Assembly: GCA_900537185.1 (NCBI GenBank)
Contig: LS999826.1
Location: 1,382,379-1,446,378 of the forward strand
Length of the DNA stretch: 64,000 bases
DNA from: Cytophagales bacterium Alg240-R148
GTDB taxonomy: Bacteria > Bacteroidota > Bacteroidia > Cytophagales > Cyclobacteriaceae
Reading direction: 5' to 3'
Positions 55,634-64,000 of the stretch are shown here, piece by piece. Under the pieces are notes generated by a model. That model searched no databases, was not told the DNA's origin, and saw only the letters and a program-made list of their open reading frames with translations. The number at the start of each line of letters is the position of its first letter. Position 1 is the first letter of the stretch. Both the position numbers and the translations under genes were made by a program.

Positions 55634-56281
55634 ATGAAAAGTATTGCTATACCCAATCAGTCTAGGTTAGAAGAGTATTTCAACAGCATATCCCATTTGT
55701 TAGCCGGAGCAACTTCCATTGCCGGTTGGGTTGTTTTGTTGGTATATGGTGCCAAAAGTGGCAAAGACTGGTCTTTGTTCAGTGCAATTTTTTATGGTGC
55801 CAGCATGGTATTGCTTTATACAGTGTCTGGTGTATACCATTGGCTCAAAAAGGAGCGTTATAAAAAAGTATTTAGGGTATTGGACCATTGCAGCATTTTT
55901 ATAATGATTGCCGGCACCTACACCCCTTTTTCTTTGATGATCATAGGAGGTACTTCCGGTTGGGTCATTTTTGGAATACAATGGGGGTTGGCGCTAACGG
56001 GAATCCTATTGAAACTGTTTTTTACTGGTCGATTCGAATGGCTATCGGTATTTATGTATGCCGCCATGGGGTGGATGATTCTGATAGAGTTTAACGACGT
56101 TGTGTATGCTTTACCCACAGCAGGTTTTTGGCTGTTGATGTCTGGTGGCCTGGCCTATACATTTGGAATAATATTCTATGTCCTGGATCAGAAATTCAAA
56201 TTCGCACATTTTATTTGGCACTTGTTTGTAGTAGCGGGAGGGTTGCTTCATTTTCTATCCGTGATCCTATATGTCCTATAA
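55634..56281 (+). CDS. Hemolysin III / TrhA-family membrane protein (PAQR-like)
   Basis: 215 residues with seven membrane helices. Family histidines are visible: TVSGVYHW (H69), LDHCSIFIMIAGTYTPF (D84, H85) and FAHFIWHLFVVAGGLLHF (H192, H196, H206), which in PAQR proteins bind zinc. The TrhA family has been linked to membrane lipid homeostasis. The hemolysin name is historical. Inner membrane. Confidence 0.95.
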   Translation: MKSIAIPNQSRLEEYFNSISHLLAGATSIAGWVVLLVYGAKSGKDWSLFSAIFYGASMVLLYTVSGVYHWLKKERYKKVFRVLDHCSIFIMIAGTYTPFSLMIIGGTSGWVIFGIQWGLALTGILLKLFFTGRFEWLSVFMYAAMGWMILIEFNDVVYALPTAGFWLLMSGGLAYTFGIIFYVLDQKFKFAHFIWHLFVVAGGLLHFLSVILYVL

Positions 56282-56324
56282 CCCTGTAAATAAGAAACAA
56301 GAGTGGAGAGCTGTAGGCTACAAG

Positions 56325-57149
56325 TTATGCATTTTTTTGCTGAGTCCATTTTTTAAGATACAGGGCCACACCATGTTCTTTGTTCGTTAAAGTTGTGTCG
56401 TTGGCGATGGCCATAACTTTTGGCTTGGCATTTCCTACTGCTACCCCATGTCCTACATAATCGAGCATTTCAACATCGTTGTCGTTGTCTCCAAATGCCA
56501 TAATCTGATCCTTGCTTATTTGGTAGTGGTTTTCTAAAACTTCAATGGCTGTTTTTTTGGACACAGTATTTACATTAATCTCTATATAGGTATCCTTAGA
56601 CCTGTACACAGCAACATTGGCTTGTTGGTACTCGCGGAGATGTTGTTCAATTTGGTCCATTTTATAGGCATCGCCCATAAGTAAAATTTTATGCAGCCCA
56701 TTTTGAACGGAATAAAGCCTGGATATTTCTGATTCGATATCTGCCAGAACAGGTGTAATTTGGGTATTGTTCTCTTCGCGTTTTGCCCAATAGTCCATTT
56801 TGTTAACGAACCACTCATCTTTGTGAAAAACACTCATGTGAATGTTGTGTGTCTGGGTTTGTTCCAGAATGCTTTTTACAGCTTCAAGGGGCATTACTTG
56901 GTTTACCAGTTCGTTGTTGTTGCCATCCAAAATTAAAGCACCGTTGAAACACACCAAGGCCTCTTTGTTGTCCAATTTTTGCTGTAAATGCCGCATGGCC
57001 TGAGGCATTCGAGCCGAAATTAGAACAAATGGAATGCCCATGTTGTTCTCGACCGATTTTATTTGTTCGATGGTTATACCTTCTAATGCTCTATCTTTAT
57101 TTAATAATGTCCCATCTATATCCGAACAAATAAGCTTAAATGCAGTCAT
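56325..57149 (-). CDS. Cof-type HAD-IIB phosphatase
   Basis: 274 residues. Motif I LICSDIDGTLLNKD (D10 nucleophile, D12), a C2B cap in the middle, and motif IV AFGDNDNDVEMLD near the C-terminus. These enzymes dephosphorylate sugar phosphates, nucleotides or cofactors. The substrate is unknown. Starts 19 bases from the downstream end of the TraB-type gene on the same strand, so likely co-transcribed with it. Confidence 0.95.
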   Translation of the reverse strand: MTAFKLICSDIDGTLLNKDRALEGITIEQIKSVENNMGIPFVLISARMPQAMRHLQQKLDNKEALVCFNGALILDGNNNELVNQVMPLEAVKSILEQTQTHNIHMSVFHKDEWFVNKMDYWAKREENNTQITPVLADIESEISRLYSVQNGLHKILLMGDAYKMDQIEQHLREYQQANVAVYRSKDTYIEINVNTVSKKTAIEVLENHYQISKDQIMAFGDNDNDVEMLDYVGHGVAVGNAKPKVMAIANDTTLTNKEHGVALYLKKWTQQKNA

Positions 57150-57167
57150 TTTACTTTCGATTAATCC

Positions 57168-60100
57168 TTAATAATTTTTAATATCGTCAGAACAAACGAC
57201 TTCAATAAACGGGTCAATTTGTATTAAATTATTTATTGCTTGTTTGTATTCTTCTGGGGTCGATATAACATCAAAGGTATAGTTGAAGTAAATATTATCA
57301 AAATTGATGTGGTTGTTTTTACGCTCCACTTCAGACATAATCAGCATGTACTTCAATTCTTCACCTTCGTAGGTAAAAGTAAAGAGTTGGTAACTGTTGC
57401 CATTTGCACTATGTTTTTCTATAGGCTGTAGGTTGGATGCTTCGATGTCATACAAATATAAAAAATAATTGAGGGCCAAATGAGTAAGTTTGTCTTTTTT
57501 CAGTGTCTCTTTTGGAACCTTAGAAATAAGCCCCAATTCATTCATTTGGTAAATGTATTTAAAACCATAGTAAGGACTGGCCAGCATTAACTGGTGGTAT
57601 TCTTTAGGGACCTTTTTGTTGTTGCTTTGAAGGTGCAAAGCTTTTTCGTAAATTGACTCAACATTACTTCCTGGTTCTGATTTGAATATCTCAGAATCTA
57701 ATGCCGGCGATAAAAGGTGGTAACTCAGTTGTATAATATTAGTAAATATGTAGTTGTGCTGAATATCAAAAACACCTTTTTTTGTTGTGTTTTGCCCAAT
57801 TAATTGCAGAGACTCTATAGCAAATTTTGTAATTTGTTCTTTCTCAATAGAGTTGAATGAAATGCTGTCAAAATTGGTTGAAATACTATTTAAAAATGAC
57901 CCTCTGTAATAGAGGTCTTTTTTAGATAAATCAACTATTGACTGGAATTTTTCATGAAACAAATCAGGCTTTTTTAATACATTTTGTAAAAGTTGGTTGT
58001 TGTAATAAAAAGACTCTAATAAGGGAGGAGTGCTTAGGTAAATGTCGATAAAAGTTTCTGCGTTGGTAGCAGGGTGGTCCATAACGTATTCTAATAACAA
58101 TTCTCCAGCTTCCGTATCGGCTACTTTTTGGTAGTGGTCTACCAACATCGAATAACTTTTTTGATCTTCAAAAGTTTTTAAACGTTTTGCAACTTCAATG
58201 TCCGTTCTGTTGGTAAGTCCAATTTCCATTGTAGTAGGAAGTGGCATGGCCATAATCTCCTGGAGTGCATCCAATTCTTCAAGGTCGAAGCTGGAATACT
58301 CCAAAGCTTTTAACCCTTCAGTATATTGAATGGTATCAGCAGATTGCAGTTTTTGTATTATGGGAGCAGTTTTGGAAGAAAATAGTTGGAGGTTATTTTC
58401 TGAAGAAGCTGGTATTAATCTCAGGTCCATTTTGTTTCGAACATCCAACAGTTGTTCCTCACTTCCCTGAATCGTTACCTCATAAAGATGTTGGTTGCTT
58501 AAGATGATGTCAGAATAAGTTACCCAGTTACCTGGTGCGCGTCTGTACTTGCCTCGAATCCAAAATGTGCTATCGGTTTGGTAGAAAACAGTATCCAACT
58601 CCATTTTTCCATTATAAGGAGCCATGTAGGACTCATCCAGTAGGCCATATTCAGAAAAATCACCTTCAGAAAATCCGTCCTCAGAAAAATCACCCTCGGA
58701 AAACCCGTCCTCCGCAACGTTGTCTTCATTCTCCGCAAAAAGGGATGCATCGGTCGCCGTCATTTTTTCAACTCCGCTACCAGGGGCAGGGATATAAGAT
58801 AAGTTGTCAAGGATGGATTGCGTCGAGGCATATCGAAATAGATCGGAGTAATGTATTACTTCCAAGATAATGGTACTACCATTGGCAGTATCTACTGACC
58901 CAAGAATTTCATTGGATTGCCCCAATTCAACAAGATTAGCAGTGTCTATTTTTTCTACAATAAGAAAATCACTGGGGATACTTAATTCAATTTCTTTGTA
59001 GGAGGTTCTGGTATAGGTGGCAGAGTCAAAAGGCTTTGTGGTAAATGAATTTATAAAATGATCGATGTTCGATACCTTAGCTTGTTGGTTGCTTGCGGCC
59101 CACAATACATAAATGCGTGTACCTCTAATGATACATCTTGCCTGTACCACATAACCATCTAGGCTTTGAAAAGGGCGAGTAGTGAATTGCACATAATTTT
59201 CAAATTGTTCTTTTACGGCACCTTGATCTAAGGCATTTGGAGAATTTTCTAAAACCACTTTCAGGTTTTCTATGGCCATTATAGAATCACTTTTAAAATC
59301 ATATTCTGTACCTTTGGCCAAGTCGTTCCATTTTATAAAAAACGATTGGTCATTTTTTATACTTAGAAAGGAAAGGGAGTGCAAGAGCCAGTCTTGGCCT
59401 TCCATTTCCCCTGGTATTATATTGGTATTGTAAATGGGGTCGCCCAAAAAATCAATTGCAAATGCACCTTGTTTATTTTGAAAATTGCTCCATGTTGTAG
59501 CGTGATTTTGCACTTCCAAGTCTTGAATCTGTACACTTTCGAAAAATTTTTTTTCCCGGTCATTGGGAGCATAATCCATACTGGCATAAAAGAACATGTA
59601 TACTCGCGCATTTTTTATAAAAAGTCGGATGTTGCCTTCGAACGATTTATTTATTACGTGGGAGGAAAGTCCTTCGAGTCCCATGTATTCAATTTTTTTA
59701 ACAATGCTTGTTGTGATTTGTTGTTTAGACGAAACACCGTTTAAAACATTTTTTAAGGTTTCCATAGGGCTGGAACTGTTGTAATCGCTCACTTCCATAC
59801 AATAAATAGCATAAAAGTCGTTGTTGGACATGTCCTGAGCAATTTTCATTCTTAATTGTTCGCTAAAGGCATCTATCGGAACTGGTGCAAATGGAACTTG
59901 AACGGAATACCCATCTATGCTGTCTACCGAAGTAAGCCAGTCCAAATCATTTTCAAATTTTAAGAAATTGTCGTGGCCAGCTTTGTTTTCGAAGTTGACG
60001 GCTACTTTAGAGACTTTATACCCCTTTTTTCTTAATAAATCCAATATACCATCCTTCCCAGGTAAATGGGCAGTGCCAACAGCGGTAAATGTTGAGCCGC

Positions 60101-60854
60101 TTTGCATCAATGGAATCATTTGCTCTACCATGCCAAAATTCCTATCGATGAGTACTTTCTGCTTAAAATAAGCATCTGAATCCATAACCAATTCCTCTAT
60201 GGCTTCCAAATCTCCCGCATGGTACATGTTCATTAACTTCTTGCTGTTCGATTTGTATTTTTTAAATTCATTGACTTTGTTTTGAATAAAATCCTCTACC
60301 ATTTGATTCTTGTAATCCGCAAGAAGTGAGATTTGATCCTCAAATTTTTCCAAACCATAGAGTTCTTTGGATAGAGTCTTTCCTTTTTGGAATAAAAAGG
60401 CATCTAGAAAAATAGGCATTTTTGGCTCTTCTTTGAACACTAAATTGTTCATGAGTTCCTCTAGTTGTAATATGTTTTTACCTGTGAATAAATCTATATC
60501 TAGACCATTTTCTTTAATTTTATCAGCTGAAACGTTTACTTCTACTTCTTCGAAAAGAATTGATTTTTCCAACCTTGAAACTGCTTCTTGTGCACTGTTT
60601 TTTAAAACAGAATCCAAATTCAATTCAAATGCAATGTTTTTGGAAGATTTGAAATAGGTGATTAACTCATCTGGAAATTCAAATGCTTTTTTGTTCTTAA
60701 CATGCATGGTCCCAAATAAATAAGAAGGAGCCGGAAGGTCTTTGCCTTCAATTTTCCATAACAAAGCGTATTTGTCTTTATTTACTTGAGATTGAACTGT
60801 TTGGGTAGTAAAAAGAACCAGTGAAATAAAAAATATAAATGCTGCGTATTTCAT
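57168..60854 (-). CDS. Large TraB/GumN-type protein
   Basis: 1228 residues, far longer than ordinary TraB/GumN proteins (~300). Signal peptide ~1-23. Residues ~28-290 are the TraB/GumN domain: SYLFGTMHVKN (G48, H51), IAFELNLDS, and TFTAVGTAHLPGKDG (G260, H263), the two GxxH motifs. The remaining ~930 residues have no recognised domain. They contain a low-complexity Asp/Gly/Phe/Ser/Glu segment (~716-735) made by a 30-base duplication, and long helical segments near the C-terminus. Role unknown; the TraB fold has been proposed to be a metallopeptidase. Periplasmic or surface. Confidence 0.8.
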   Translation of the reverse strand: MKYAAFIFFISLVLFTTQTVQSQVNKDKYALLWKIEGKDLPAPSYLFGTMHVKNKKAFEFPDELITYFKSSKNIAFELNLDSVLKNSAQEAVSRLEKSILFEEVEVNVSADKIKENGLDIDLFTGKNILQLEELMNNLVFKEEPKMPIFLDAFLFQKGKTLSKELYGLEKFEDQISLLADYKNQMVEDFIQNKVNEFKKYKSNSKKLMNMYHAGDLEAIEELVMDSDAYFKQKVLIDRNFGMVEQMIPLMQSGSTFTAVGTAHLPGKDGILDLLRKKGYKVSKVAVNFENKAGHDNFLKFENDLDWLTSVDSIDGYSVQVPFAPVPIDAFSEQLRMKIAQDMSNNDFYAIYCMEVSDYNSSSPMETLKNVLNGVSSKQQITTSIVKKIEYMGLEGLSSHVINKSFEGNIRLFIKNARVYMFFYASMDYAPNDREKKFFESVQIQDLEVQNHATTWSNFQNKQGAFAIDFLGDPIYNTNIIPGEMEGQDWLLHSLSFLSIKNDQSFFIKWNDLAKGTEYDFKSDSIMAIENLKVVLENSPNALDQGAVKEQFENYVQFTTRPFQSLDGYVVQARCIIRGTRIYVLWAASNQQAKVSNIDHFINSFTTKPFDSATYTRTSYKEIELSIPSDFLIVEKIDTANLVELGQSNEILGSVDTANGSTIILEVIHYSDLFRYASTQSILDNLSYIPAPGSGVEKMTATDASLFAENEDNVAEDGFSEGDFSEDGFSEGDFSEYGLLDESYMAPYNGKMELDTVFYQTDSTFWIRGKYRRAPGNWVTYSDIILSNQHLYEVTIQGSEEQLLDVRNKMDLRLIPASSENNLQLFSSKTAPIIQKLQSADTIQYTEGLKALEYSSFDLEELDALQEIMAMPLPTTMEIGLTNRTDIEVAKRLKTFEDQKSYSMLVDHYQKVADTEAGELLLEYVMDHPATNAETFIDIYLSTPPLLESFYYNNQLLQNVLKKPDLFHEKFQSIVDLSKKDLYYRGSFLNSISTNFDSISFNSIEKEQITKFAIESLQLIGQNTTKKGVFDIQHNYIFTNIIQLSYHLLSPALDSEIFKSEPGSNVESIYEKALHLQSNNKKVPKEYHQLMLASPYYGFKYIYQMNELGLISKVPKETLKKDKLTHLALNYFLYLYDIEASNLQPIEKHSANGNSYQLFTFTYEGEELKYMLIMSEVERKNNHINFDNIYFNYTFDVISTPEEYKQAINNLIQIDPFIEVVCSDDIKNY
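58651..58710 (-). repeat. Tandem 30-bp duplication in the TraB-type gene
   Basis: Two adjacent 30-base units (58651-58680 and 58681-58710) differ at three bases, and all three changes are synonymous. Each encodes the ten residues DGFSEGDFSE. Confidence 0.9.
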
Positions 60855-60982
60855 GTCAATATTAAGTGCCGATTGTAAGTTTTTATTGGATATTACCGTA
60901 AAAATGCTGCAATATATACTATTGGTTTTTTTAGGAAAAATATTTATACGTCGAAATCGAACAAAACATTACCCGAGCAGGT

Positions 60983-60998
60983 TATGATTTATATCATA
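60983..60998. promoter_or_regulatory. Palindrome upstream of feoA (TATGATTTATATCATA)
   Basis: Perfect six-base arms TATGAT / ATCATA around TTAT, about 88 bases before the feoA ATG. A plausible site for an iron-responsive repressor, but the match to any known Fur or DtxR box is not established. Confidence 0.35.
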
Positions 60999-61041
60999 GA
61001 AAAAAATAAAGCCATTATTAAGTGTTTTTGGAATAATTTGG

Positions 61042-61049
61042 TATTTTTG
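61042..61049 (+). promoter_or_regulatory. -7 promoter element for feoAB
   Basis: TATTTTTG matches the TAnnTTTG -7 consensus of Bacteroidota, 37 bases before the feoA start. No good TTTG -33 element is at the usual distance (the nearest is only 11 bases upstream), so the promoter may need activation or be weak. Confidence 0.4.
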
Positions 61050-61085
61050 AGCCGTTAACTAGAATTAGTCTAAATTAAATAAGGG

Positions 61086-61307
61086 ATGACACTGGCAAGT
61101 TTGAAGAAAAAGCAAAGAGGAGTAATAGTCGATTTTTTGGATGAAAGAGTTGCGTCCAGGTTGATGTCGATGGGGGTGCTTCCCGGTTCTGTTGTTACCA
61201 TGATAAGAAAAATACCAATGAATGGTGCTATTTACTTTAAAATTAATGGTGCCAACATAGCTCTAAGAGTGAAGGAAGCAGGTTCTGTTAGCCTAAATTT
61301 GCAATAA
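61086..61307 (+). CDS. feoA: Ferrous iron transport protein A
   Basis: 73 residues, one SH3-like FeoA domain. It shows RGVIVDFLDERVASRLMSMG followed by VLPGSVVTMI, the usual layout, and the C-terminal strand VKEAGSVSLNLQ. A cytosolic partner of FeoB. Four bases separate it from feoB, so one operon. Confidence 0.95.
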   Translation: MTLASLKKKQRGVIVDFLDERVASRLMSMGVLPGSVVTMIRKIPMNGAIYFKINGANIALRVKEAGSVSLNLQ

Positions 61308-61311
61308 GCGC

Positions 61312-63438
61312 ATGTCTCAGAATCCCCTAAAAAAAATAGCCTTAATTGGAAACCCTAATTGCGGCAAGTCTTCTATTTTTAATTTATTAACAGGCCTACG
61401 ACAAAAAGTTGGAAATTTCCCTGGTGTAACGGTGGATAAAAAAGTCGGGGTAGCAAAATTGAACCTGGAGGAGGAAGTAGAAATAATTGACTTCCCAGGT
61501 ACCTACAGCATTTTTCCTGGATCTAAAGATGAGAGCATAGTAGTATCTACTTTAATTGATAGAACAGATAAGAACCACCCAGATGCTATTGTTTACATTG
61601 CAGATGTTACCAAGTTAGAACCGCAAATGCTCCTGCTTACTCAAATCATAGACTTGGGCATACCGGTGGTTTTAGGCTTGAATATGATGGATTTGGCAGA
61701 GAAGGAGGGGATACAAATTGATGTTGGGCAACTAAAAAAGGAGTTGGGCATTGAAGTGGTTGAATTGAGCGGTCGAACAGGGTACAACCTATCTGTATTG
61801 AAATCGAGTATGGCCCAGTTGTTAAAGAACGAAACAGTTGGCAACAATAAAACATTTTACCATCCCGGTTCGAACTTAAAAGAAATAGTTGCTGCAGTAC
61901 AAAATGTACACGATGAGCCCAACAACTATAAAGCCTTGCTTTTGGTACATTTTGGGCACCAACATAAAATGTTGGATGCCAGCCAACAACAAGCCATACT
62001 TGCCATAAGAAAAACACACCAATTCAACGAATTGAGGGCACAAGTAGAGGAGACTATGAGTCGATACGATCGGTTCACTCCTGTTTTGAAAAAGTGCTTG
62101 CGCGATTCAAAAAAAGGAGAAGCCTCCTTTTCCGATAAAATAGATAAAGTAGTGACCAACAAAGTGGCTGGGCCCCTGTTGTTTTTTGCTTTGATGTTTT
62201 TGGTGTTCAATGCCATTTTTTCGTGGTCAGAGTTACCCATGAATTGGATCGAAGAAGGTTTTGGAATCACTGGGACCTATTTGAAAACCATCCTACCAGA
62301 AAGTTGGGCTACTGATTTGCTCACCGATGGTGTTTTGGCAGGCCTAGGGGGGGTGCTGGTTTTTATTCCCCAAATAACAATTTTGTTCTTTTTGATATCT
62401 CTCTTAGAGGAAATTGGTTACATGTCAAGAGCAGTTTATATGTTCGATAGCATCATGCAAAAATTTGGATTAAATGGCCGTAGCATTGTGGCCCTTGTTT
62501 CTTCTGGAGCTTGTGCAGTACCAGCGATAATGTCTACGCGTACCATAAGCAATTGGAAGGAAAGGTTGATCACTATTATGGTTACGCCTCTGATCAGTTG
62601 CTCCGCTAGAATACCGGTGTATACCTTGCTAATTGCGTTTGTAATCCCGTCCTATACCGTTTGGAAAGTATTCAATTCACAAGCACTGGTGTTCATGGCC
62701 TTATATTTATTGGGCATAATTTCGGCGCTCCTAGCTGCTTGGACTTTTAAAAAGATATTAAAATCAGACGAAAAGAGTTTTTTAATGATTGAGATGCCTC
62801 CTTACCGCGCTCCGGTTGTTAAAAATGTCCTTTTTACAGTAAAAGAAAAAGTGATGTCTTTTGTTTTAGAGGCAGGGAAAGTCATCATGTTGATTTCAAT
62901 TGTGCTTTGGTTTTTAGCAAGTTATGGCCCAGGAGATTCTATTGTGCAAGCAGGTAAGCAGGCCCAGATAGAAGCAGAATCCAAAGCGATGGGTGCGGAG
63001 CAAACGGCCAATTTGGTTGCTTCCAAGCAGCTTGAGGTGAGTTACGCAGGACATTTTGGAAAGGCCATAGAGCCGGCCATAGCGCCAATTGGGTTAAATT
63101 GGAAGATGGGAATTGCGTTGATCACTTCTTTTGCTGCACGCGAAGTTTTTGTAGGTACGATGGCCACCATCTACAGCATCGGAAGTGCCGAAGAAGACGA
63201 GTATAAGATAAGGGCGAAAATGGAAAGTGCTATCGATCCAGAAACTGGGGAGGCAGAATACAACAGAGCCACATCGTGGTCGTTGTTATTGTTTTATGTA
63301 TTTGCCATGCAATGTATGAGTACGTTGGCGGTGGTGAAACGTGAAACAAAAAGTTGGAAATGGCCAATTATCCAATTTACCTATATGTCTGCCATGGCCT
63401 ATATTTCAAGTTTTATTGCCTACCAATTGCTGAGTTAA
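61312..63438 (+). CDS. feoB: Ferrous iron transporter B
   Basis: 708 residues. N-terminal GTPase: G1 GNPNCGKSSIFNLLTG, G2 region NFPGVTVDKK, G3 DFPGTYSIFP, G4 NMMD. The membrane part has two Gate motifs, SRAVYMFDSIMQKFGLNGRS followed by GACAVPAIMSTRTI, and the later ITSFAAREVFVGTMATIY. Takes up Fe2+ across the inner membrane. The nearby suf operon uses iron, but there is no direct link in transcription. Confidence 0.97.
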   Translation: MSQNPLKKIALIGNPNCGKSSIFNLLTGLRQKVGNFPGVTVDKKVGVAKLNLEEEVEIIDFPGTYSIFPGSKDESIVVSTLIDRTDKNHPDAIVYIADVTKLEPQMLLLTQIIDLGIPVVLGLNMMDLAEKEGIQIDVGQLKKELGIEVVELSGRTGYNLSVLKSSMAQLLKNETVGNNKTFYHPGSNLKEIVAAVQNVHDEPNNYKALLLVHFGHQHKMLDASQQQAILAIRKTHQFNELRAQVEETMSRYDRFTPVLKKCLRDSKKGEASFSDKIDKVVTNKVAGPLLFFALMFLVFNAIFSWSELPMNWIEEGFGITGTYLKTILPESWATDLLTDGVLAGLGGVLVFIPQITILFFLISLLEEIGYMSRAVYMFDSIMQKFGLNGRSIVALVSSGACAVPAIMSTRTISNWKERLITIMVTPLISCSARIPVYTLLIAFVIPSYTVWKVFNSQALVFMALYLLGIISALLAAWTFKKILKSDEKSFLMIEMPPYRAPVVKNVLFTVKEKVMSFVLEAGKVIMLISIVLWFLASYGPGDSIVQAGKQAQIEAESKAMGAEQTANLVASKQLEVSYAGHFGKAIEPAIAPIGLNWKMGIALITSFAAREVFVGTMATIYSIGSAEEDEYKIRAKMESAIDPETGEAEYNRATSWSLLLFYVFAMQCMSTLAVVKRETKSWKWPIIQFTYMSAMAYISSFIAYQLLS

Positions 63439-63746
63439 ATCCAGTAAAAATGTAGAAAGTGTTCTAAGTGGTGTAGTGTAGAAACCAGCTTTCAGAACGA
63501 CAAAAAAGCACAAACTTTTGACCCGCCTATTGTTCCTATAATCCCAGAACAAATGAGGAAGTGTACTCTGCAATTTCATTTGACCAGTGAAAAAAAGTTT
63601 CTGTCAACTAACTTGAAATGGTAGAAGATACTTAAGGTTAAAGTTCTAATATTGACCGGCGTTGGGATGCCCCATACCATATCAAAAAAATACAGACATC
63701 AAAAGGCTGGAGTATTGAAATTGAATAATAAGAATTTTATGCTCTT
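63439..63746. other. Intergenic region after feoB
   Basis: 308 bases. One open frame of ~57 codons (about 63452-63622) has a Cys pattern KCRKCSKWC, but it lacks an upstream start codon and cannot be called a gene. No clear terminator hairpin after feoB was seen. Otherwise nothing recognised. Confidence 0.5.
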
Positions 63747-64000
63747 CTATTCTTGAACCAGCAAATACCAGGCCTTGCTAAATTCAGGGAATTTTCGAAG
63801 TCTATCCCTTTCTCTTCTGGCAGAACTGGAAGATATTGTTTTAGATAGGTAAACATAAAACAATTGTTTTTCCGATACATAGCCGAACGATGCTCTAAAA
63901 CCCTCATTAAACATTTGATCCGATAACTTTTCAGCATTTTTCAAACTACCAAAGGCTCCAACTATAACATAATGACCTTCGGCCAGTTCTAAAGGGTGTT
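63747..64000 (-). CDS. SPOR-domain protein, C-terminal fragment
   Basis: Only the last ~84 codons are in the window; the 5' part lies beyond the right edge. The stop is TAG at 63747-63749. The visible sequence (GHYVIVGAFGSLKNAEKLSD, GFRASFGYVSEKQLFYVYLS) is the end of a SPOR domain, which binds denuded peptidoglycan at division sites in other bacteria. In this phylum SPOR domains often follow a large periplasmic domain such as OmpA-type or PorP/SprF partners, but this cannot be checked here. Confidence 0.75.
   Translation of the reverse strand, partial: HPLELAEGHYVIVGAFGSLKNAEKLSDQMFNEGFRASFGYVSEKQLFYVYLSKTISSSSARRERDRLRKFPEFSKAWYLLVQE

Noticed and set aside
63452-63622. Cys-rich open frame (KCRKCSKWC) after feoB, considered as a FeoB-associated small protein
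   Set aside because: No ATG, GTG or TTG precedes the Cys cluster in frame, there is no membrane segment, and it does not resemble known FeoB-associated Cys-rich proteins.
1-64000. tRNA, rRNA, CRISPR arrays, insertion sequences, phage genes
   Set aside because: None seen in any intergenic region; no transposase or integrase-like product is encoded.

Overview
The window is about 64 kb of AT-rich DNA from a bacterium of the phylum Bacteroidota, most likely a free-living Cytophagales or Flavobacteriia-type lineage. The evidence is a SusC/SusD pair, type IX secretion (T9SS) C-terminal sorting domains, ASPIC/UnbV-FG-GAP lipoproteins, a FecR/ECF sigma pair, a sufBCDSE operon with sufT and bacilliredoxin, many signal peptides, and promoters of the TAnnTTTG type. 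No tRNA, rRNA, CRISPR array, insertion sequence or phage gene was seen. The genus cannot be fixed from the sequence.

Layout. 1-5667 (minus) is the N-terminal 1889 codons of a giant secreted DUF4347 protein that runs off the left edge. It is followed by dinB, a lipid A type acyltransferase and a DUF2461 protein. 8998-11317 is an overlapping FIST sensor/histidine kinase pair, followed by a STAS-like protein, exonuclease III and a pirin. 13708-17060 is a tight three-gene cassette: C45 acyltransferase with TPR tail, AcpS, and a PaaK-like AMP ligase. Minus-strand genes then encode a class III aminotransferase, an OmpA protein, a carboxypeptidase-regulatory-like protein, and a 1451-residue Asp-box/PKD/T9SS protein with a small lipoprotein. 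A 58-codon PspC gene sits among them. A TerB-like gene and an EamA transporter follow.

26343-39281 is a nutrient-acquisition locus: ECF sigma factor (divergent), ASPIC/UnbV lipoprotein, FecR anti-sigma, STN-domain SusC, SusD, and a secreted basic-secretory-protein (BSP) family metallopeptidase with two discoidin-like domains. A T9SS protein, a DUF3050 relative that has lost its usual His/acidic residues, and a GH92 alpha-mannosidase lie just beyond. Together they suggest, by inference, surface capture and breakdown of a glycoprotein or mannose-rich glycan.

44870-50865 is the Fe-S assembly operon sufB-C-D-S-E-sufT-bacilliredoxin (minus). It is followed by a TonB-dependent receptor starting with TTG, a DEAD-box helicase, an SDR-like protein, a TrhA/hemolysin III membrane protein, a Cof-type HAD phosphatase, a 1228-residue TraB/GumN-type protein, and the ferrous iron importer feoAB. 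A SPOR-domain gene is cut by the right edge.

Points most worth a second look: the FIST/kinase pair, the C45-AcpS-AMP ligase cassette, the DUF3050 relative without metal-ligand residues, the sigma/FecR/SusC locus with its inverted sigma gene, the TraB giant with a recent 30-bp duplication, and a repeated 15-bp palindrome upstream of dinB.
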